Origin: JAANXG01 sp034520625
Lineage (GTDB): Bacteria; Pseudomonadota; Gammaproteobacteria; Arenicellales; JAANXG01
Reading direction: 5' to 3'
NCBI GenBank assembly: GCA_034520625.1
Contig: JAXHNI010000009.1
Span: forward strand, 124,001 to 188,000
DNA length: 64,000 nt
The translations under genes and the position numbers were made by a program. Each line of letters starts with the position of its first letter. Within the stretch, counting starts at the first letter, position 1. Positions 60,647-64,000 of the stretch are shown piece by piece. Below the pieces are notes generated by a model. That model was not told the origin of the DNA. It ran no database searches and worked only from the letters and a program-made list of their open reading frames with translations.

Positions 60647-60676
60647 TGCCTATACCTCAGTGAGTCGGATTCCAGC

Positions 60677-62224
60677 CTACCAGGTGCCCTTGTCCTTGAA
60701 TTCGGACAAGGCCTTGTCCAGCTTCTCCTTGATGTCGTCGGTGTACTCGCCCTTTTCATTCATCTCGTCGAGCAGATCGGAATTGTTCGACTTGATGTAG
60801 GATTGCATGGCTTCCTCGAACACAATGACCTTGCCGACCTCCACATCGTCGAGATAACCCTCCTCCACCGCGAACAGACTGACCGCCATCTGGGCCACGG
60901 ACATCGGCTGGTACTGCTTCTGCTTCATTATTTCCATCACCCGCTGGCCGCGCTCGAGCTGCTTGCGGGTGGCCTCGTCGAGGTCCGAGGCGAACTGCGA
61001 AAACGCCGCGAGCTCGCGGTACTGGGCCAGTGCCAGTCGAACGCCGCCGCCGAGCTTCTTGATCAGCTTGGTCTGGGCGGCGCCGCCGACCCGGGACACC
61101 GAAAGGCCGGCGTTGATGGCCGGCCGGATACCGGAGTTGAACAGGTCGGTTTCCAGAAAGATCTGGCCGTCCGTGATGGAGATCACGTTGGTGGGCACGA
61201 AGGCGGACACGTCGCCGGCCTGGGTCTCGATGATGGGCAGGGCGGTCAGCGACCCGGTTTTACCCTTGACCTTGCCCTCGGTGAACTTCTCCACGTAATC
61301 GATGTTGACCCGCGCTGCCCGCTCCAGCAGCCGGGAGTGCAGGTAAAATACATCGCCCGGATAAGCCTCGCGGCCCGGCGGGCGGCGAAGCAGCAGCGAG
61401 ACCTGACGGTAAGCCCAGGCCTGCTTGGTCAGGTCGTCGTAGATGATCAAGGCGTCCTCGCCCCGGTCGCGGAAATATTCCCCCATGGAGCAGCCCGCGT
61501 AAGGGGCGATGAACTGCATGGCGGCGGACTCCGACGCCGTCGCCGCCACCACGATGGTGTGCTCCATGGCGCCGTGCTCCTCGAGCTTGCGCACCACGCT
61601 CGCCACGGAGGAATTCTTCTGGCCCACCGCCACGTACACGCATTTGATGCCGGTGCCCTTCTGGTTGATGATGGTGTCGATGGCCACGGCGGACTTGCCC
61701 GTCTGGCGGTCGCCGATGATCAACTCGCGCTGACCGCGTCCCACCGGCACCATGGCGTCGATGGCCTTCAGGCCGGTCTGGACGGGCTGATCCACCGATA
61801 CGCGCTCGATCACGCCGGGCGCCACCTTTTCGATGGGCGCCGTCTCGTCGGTCTCGATGGAGCCCTTGCCGTCGATGGCGTTGCCCAGGGAATCCACCAC
61901 CCGGCCGAGCAGGTTCTCGCCCACCGGCACTTCCAGGATTCGCCCGGTGCACTTGACGGTGTCACCCTCGACCAGGTGCTCGTAGTCGCCCAGGATCACG
62001 GCGCCCACCGAGTCGCGTTCGAGGTTCAACGCCAGGCCGAACGTATCGCCCGGAAATTCCAGCATCTCGCCCTGCATGGCATCCGCCAACCCGTGGATTC
62101 GCGTAATACCGTCGTTCAGGCTGACAATGGCGCCTTCGGTGCGGGCTTCGGCCTTGCCTTCGAATTTCTGGATCCGCTCTTTAATCAGGTCGCTGATTTC
62201 AGATGGATTCAATTGGGTCGTCAT
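60677..62224 (-). CDS. atpA: ATP synthase F1 alpha subunit
   Basis: 515 aa. GDRQTGKSAVAIDTIINQKG is the non-catalytic P-loop, and the catalytic-site arginine lies in the conserved ALSVSRVGGAAQ region (GLSVSRVGGAAQTK here). N-terminal MTTQLNPSEISDLIKERIQKF is usual. Alternates with beta in the F1 hexamer. Upstream atpH ends 36 bp before. Confidence 0.97.
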   Translation of the reverse strand: MTTQLNPSEISDLIKERIQKFEGKAEARTEGAIVSLNDGITRIHGLADAMQGEMLEFPGDTFGLALNLERDSVGAVILGDYEHLVEGDTVKCTGRILEVPVGENLLGRVVDSLGNAIDGKGSIETDETAPIEKVAPGVIERVSVDQPVQTGLKAIDAMVPVGRGQRELIIGDRQTGKSAVAIDTIINQKGTGIKCVYVAVGQKNSSVASVVRKLEEHGAMEHTIVVAATASESAAMQFIAPYAGCSMGEYFRDRGEDALIIYDDLTKQAWAYRQVSLLLRRPPGREAYPGDVFYLHSRLLERAARVNIDYVEKFTEGKVKGKTGSLTALPIIETQAGDVSAFVPTNVISITDGQIFLETDLFNSGIRPAINAGLSVSRVGGAAQTKLIKKLGGGVRLALAQYRELAAFSQFASDLDEATRKQLERGQRVMEIMKQKQYQPMSVAQMAVSLFAVEEGYLDDVEVGKVIVFEEAMQSYIKSNNSDLLDEMNEKGEYTDDIKEKLDKALSEFKDKGTW

Positions 62225-62260
62225 GGGTTGTTCCTCTAAGTCTGTACGGTGGTCCGGCGC

Positions 62261-62797
62261 CTATCGCTGCAGAGCGCTGGCCAGTTTTTCGAGCCTGCCT
62301 TTCGCGGAGCCGTCGATGACCAGGTCACCGGCGCGGACGATGGCGCCGCCCAGCAGGCTGTCGTCCTCGTGCACCGTGATGTTCACCTTTCGGCCCAGGC
62401 GTTTTTCGAGCGCCTTGGCCAGTTGGGCCTGCTGCTCGTCGCTCATCGGTTTCGCTGACCGGACCTCGGCGTCGACGCTGCCTTCCGCCTCTGCGCGCAG
62501 GCGCTCGTACTGGGACGCCACATCCGGCATCAGCAGCAGGCGGTCGTTCGCCATCATCAGGCGGACCAGGTTGCGCCCGCCTTCCGGCACGCGGTCGCCG
62601 CACAGGTCATCGAACAGCGCCTGGAGGCTTTCCTGCTCGATGCGAGGATTATTGATCAGGCCCTGGATCGATTCGTCGCTGACCAGCGCGGCCAGAAAAG
62701 CCAGCGCTTCCGACCAGGATTTGAGATCCCCGGCCTCCTGCGCAAGCTCGAATACCGCCCGGGCATAGGGTCTTGCAAGACTGCTGGTACCGGCCAT
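62261..62797 (-). CDS. atpH: ATP synthase F1 delta subunit
   Basis: 178 aa. LARPYARAVFELAQEAGDL opens the helical N-terminal domain that binds alpha. The C-terminal part (LGRKVNITVHEDDSLLGGAIVRAGDLVIDGS, key words LLGGAIVRAGDLVIDGS) contacts the b subunit. Part of the peripheral stalk. The atpF stop is 12 bp upstream. Confidence 0.95.
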   Translation of the reverse strand: MAGTSSLARPYARAVFELAQEAGDLKSWSEALAFLAALVSDESIQGLINNPRIEQESLQALFDDLCGDRVPEGGRNLVRLMMANDRLLLMPDVASQYERLRAEAEGSVDAEVRSAKPMSDEQQAQLAKALEKRLGRKVNITVHEDDSLLGGAIVRAGDLVIDGSAKGRLEKLASALQR

Positions 62798-62809
62798 CGA
62801 TGCGCCCCG

Positions 62810-63280
62810 CTACAATTGCGCGACGAGATCGTCGATCAGCTTTCCATGCGCCTTGGCATCGACTTCCTTGTGAAGGATGCGGCCGGCGCCGGAAATCACC
62901 AGGGTGGCCACCTGTCCGCGCAGCTCCTCGCGGGCGCTGTTCACTTCCTGATCGATCTCGGATTTCGCGGATGCCACCAGGCGCTCGCCCTCGGCCTTGG
63001 CATCGGCCTTGGCCTCCTCGATGATCTCATTGCGGCGCTTCTCGGCATTGCCGAGTATCTCCTGGGCCTGGGACTTCGCCTCACGGATAATCTCGGAGGC
63101 TTTCTCCTTGCCGCGGTCCTCGGCCTTGCGGCCCTTTTCGGCGGCGGCCAGACCATCGGCGATCTCCTTCTTCCGGGCCTCCAGGGCGTTCATGATCGGA
63201 GGCCAGACATACTTCATGCAGAACCAGACGAACACTGCGAACGCAATGGTCTGACCGATCAGCGTGGCGTTGATATTCAT
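62810..63280 (-). CDS. atpF: ATP synthase F0 b subunit
   Basis: 156 aa. One N-terminal membrane helix (IGQTIAFAVFVWFCMKYVWP) with a long, charged, alanine-rich coiled-coil stalk (EARKKEIADGLAAAEKGRK, AKSEIDQEVNSAREELRGQV). A b-type dimer links F0 to F1. Located between atpE and atpH. Confidence 0.95.
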   Translation of the reverse strand: MNINATLIGQTIAFAVFVWFCMKYVWPPIMNALEARKKEIADGLAAAEKGRKAEDRGKEKASEIIREAKSQAQEILGNAEKRRNEIIEEAKADAKAEGERLVASAKSEIDQEVNSAREELRGQVATLVISGAGRILHKEVDAKAHGKLIDDLVAQL

Positions 63281-63354
63281 GGCCGACTCCTAGCGAAGTT
63301 CTTGGCGATGCGGATGCTCAGAACCGGCGCGCCGCCGGCTGCTGGCAGCCATGG

Positions 63355-63591
63355 CTACCCGCCAATGACGGCGAACAGGATATACAGCGACATCGCCACA
63401 CCGATAATCGGGATGGCGTCCACCAGGCCCATCACAATGAAGAACTGGGTGCGCAGCATCGGCAGGAGCTCCGGCTGGCGGGCGATGCCGTCGAGGAACC
63501 GGGCGCCCAGCAGCGCAACGCCAAGGGCGACACTGATACCCGCCAGGCCAAGAAGAATCGCGCCGGCCATGTAAAGCAATGCTGTTTCCAT
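63355..63591 (-). CDS. atpE: ATP synthase F0 c subunit
   Basis: 78 aa proteolipid with two helices. The conserved polar loop ARQPE (ending IARQPELLPMLR) joins them, and the essential carboxylate is the Asp in MGLVDAIPIIGVAM. This pattern matches a proton-translocating c subunit; no Na-binding ligand set is seen. Ring-forming, in the membrane. Confidence 0.95.
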   Translation of the reverse strand: METALLYMAGAILLGLAGISVALGVALLGARFLDGIARQPELLPMLRTQFFIVMGLVDAIPIIGVAMSLYILFAVIGG

Positions 63592-63645
63592 TGTTCTCTC
63601 CTATCGAGAAATTTGGTTTACGTTGGTTGAGATCGGGGGATCGAA

Positions 63646-64000
63646 CTAGTGCTCGTGGTGCGCCATTTCCAGGTACACCACCGTCAACACCATGAAGATG
63701 AAAGCCTGCAACGGCACCACCAGCAGATGAAACACTGCCCAGGCCCAATGCAGCACGCCGCCGAACAGTGCCCAGGCGATGCCGCCGCTGTACAGCAGGG
63801 CTATCAGGATGAAGATCATCTCCGCAGCGAACAGGTTGCCGAACAATCGCAGCGACAGCGAGACGGGCTTGGACACCAGGCCGATGAACTCGACAAAGAA
63901 GTTGGCGGGCATCAACAACACCTTCATCACCTTGTTCTTTGCCTGAAACGGCTGCATGGTCAACTCGGCGCCGAAGCCGATCGGCCCTTTCATCTTCACG
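63646..64000 (-). CDS. atpB: ATP synthase F0 a subunit (C-terminal part)
   Basis: About 118 codons are visible; the 5' part lies beyond the right edge. SLSLRLFGNLFAAEMIFILIA contains the essential stator Arg of the proton channel (LRLFGN). VPLQAFIFMVLTVVYLEMA is the last helix with the conserved Gln. First visible gene of the atp operon on the minus strand. Confidence 0.93.
   Translation of the reverse strand, partial: VKMKGPIGFGAELTMQPFQAKNKVMKVLLMPANFFVEFIGLVSKPVSLSLRLFGNLFAAEMIFILIALLYSGGIAWALFGGVLHWAWAVFHLLVVPLQAFIFMVLTVVYLEMAHHEH

Overview
The window is chromosomal DNA of a high-GC gammaproteobacterium. Almost every gene has a close counterpart in gammaproteobacterial core gene order: rhlB divergent from trxA-rho-rpmE; cytochrome c4, engB, polA and a DUF2782 gene together; glnE-ilvE followed by LPS-core genes; rubredoxin divergent from thiE-hemL; and atpBEFHAGDC followed by glmU and glmS. 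A CIRCE operator before groESL, a choline-O-sulfatase and LPS-core genes fit a Chromatiales/Ectothiorhodospiraceae-like, possibly salt-adapted bacterium. This placement is inference; no rRNA or tRNA gene is present to fix it.

Layout. 1-3445 (minus): accC (start only), accB, aroQ and a large dsbD with two N-terminal alpha domains. 3572-6919 (plus): alpha/beta hydrolase, fxsA, groES and groEL, with a clear sigma70 promoter, CIRCE and a terminator. 7126-9153 (minus): an MFS transporter and sodB. 9541-19389 is the most accessory-like part: choline sulfatase, a LysR regulator, a four-gene peptide-type ABC uptake operon and an alkaline-phosphatase-superfamily hydrolase, separated by palindromic repeats. 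19626-32650: O-methyltransferase, glnE, ilvE, the LPS inner-core genes waaC, galE, a waaG-waaP fusion and a further sugar kinase, a polytopic membrane protein and a phosphoglucose isomerase. 32752-50939: lipoprotein and patatin, rhlB, trxA, rho, rpmE, rubredoxin, thiE, hemL, a DUF4870 protein, an AlgH-like protein, cytochrome c4, engB, a GNAT protein, polA, DUF2782, a membrane protein with a lipoprotein, and an HDAC-family deacetylase. 51033-64000 (minus): degenerate GGDEF protein, uvrD, glmS, glmU and the ATP synthase operon, which leaves the window inside atpB.

Most coding content is housekeeping: lipid, aromatic, tetrapyrrole, thiamine, peptidoglycan and LPS precursors, protein folding, DNA repair and energy. 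The most unusual signal is non-coding. A family of nested palindromic repeats carries a core of about 95 nt that is nearly identical between two copies in opposite orientation, and its arms change in a compensatory way between copies. A second, REP-like family marks convergent gene ends. Other items worth attention are the WaaG-WaaP fusion, the choline-sulfatase/LysR/ABC cluster with a repeated operator-like palindrome, and a 93-bp inverted-repeat element ending in GGGACAGTTTA. No CRISPR array, transposase, phage gene or tRNA was found.
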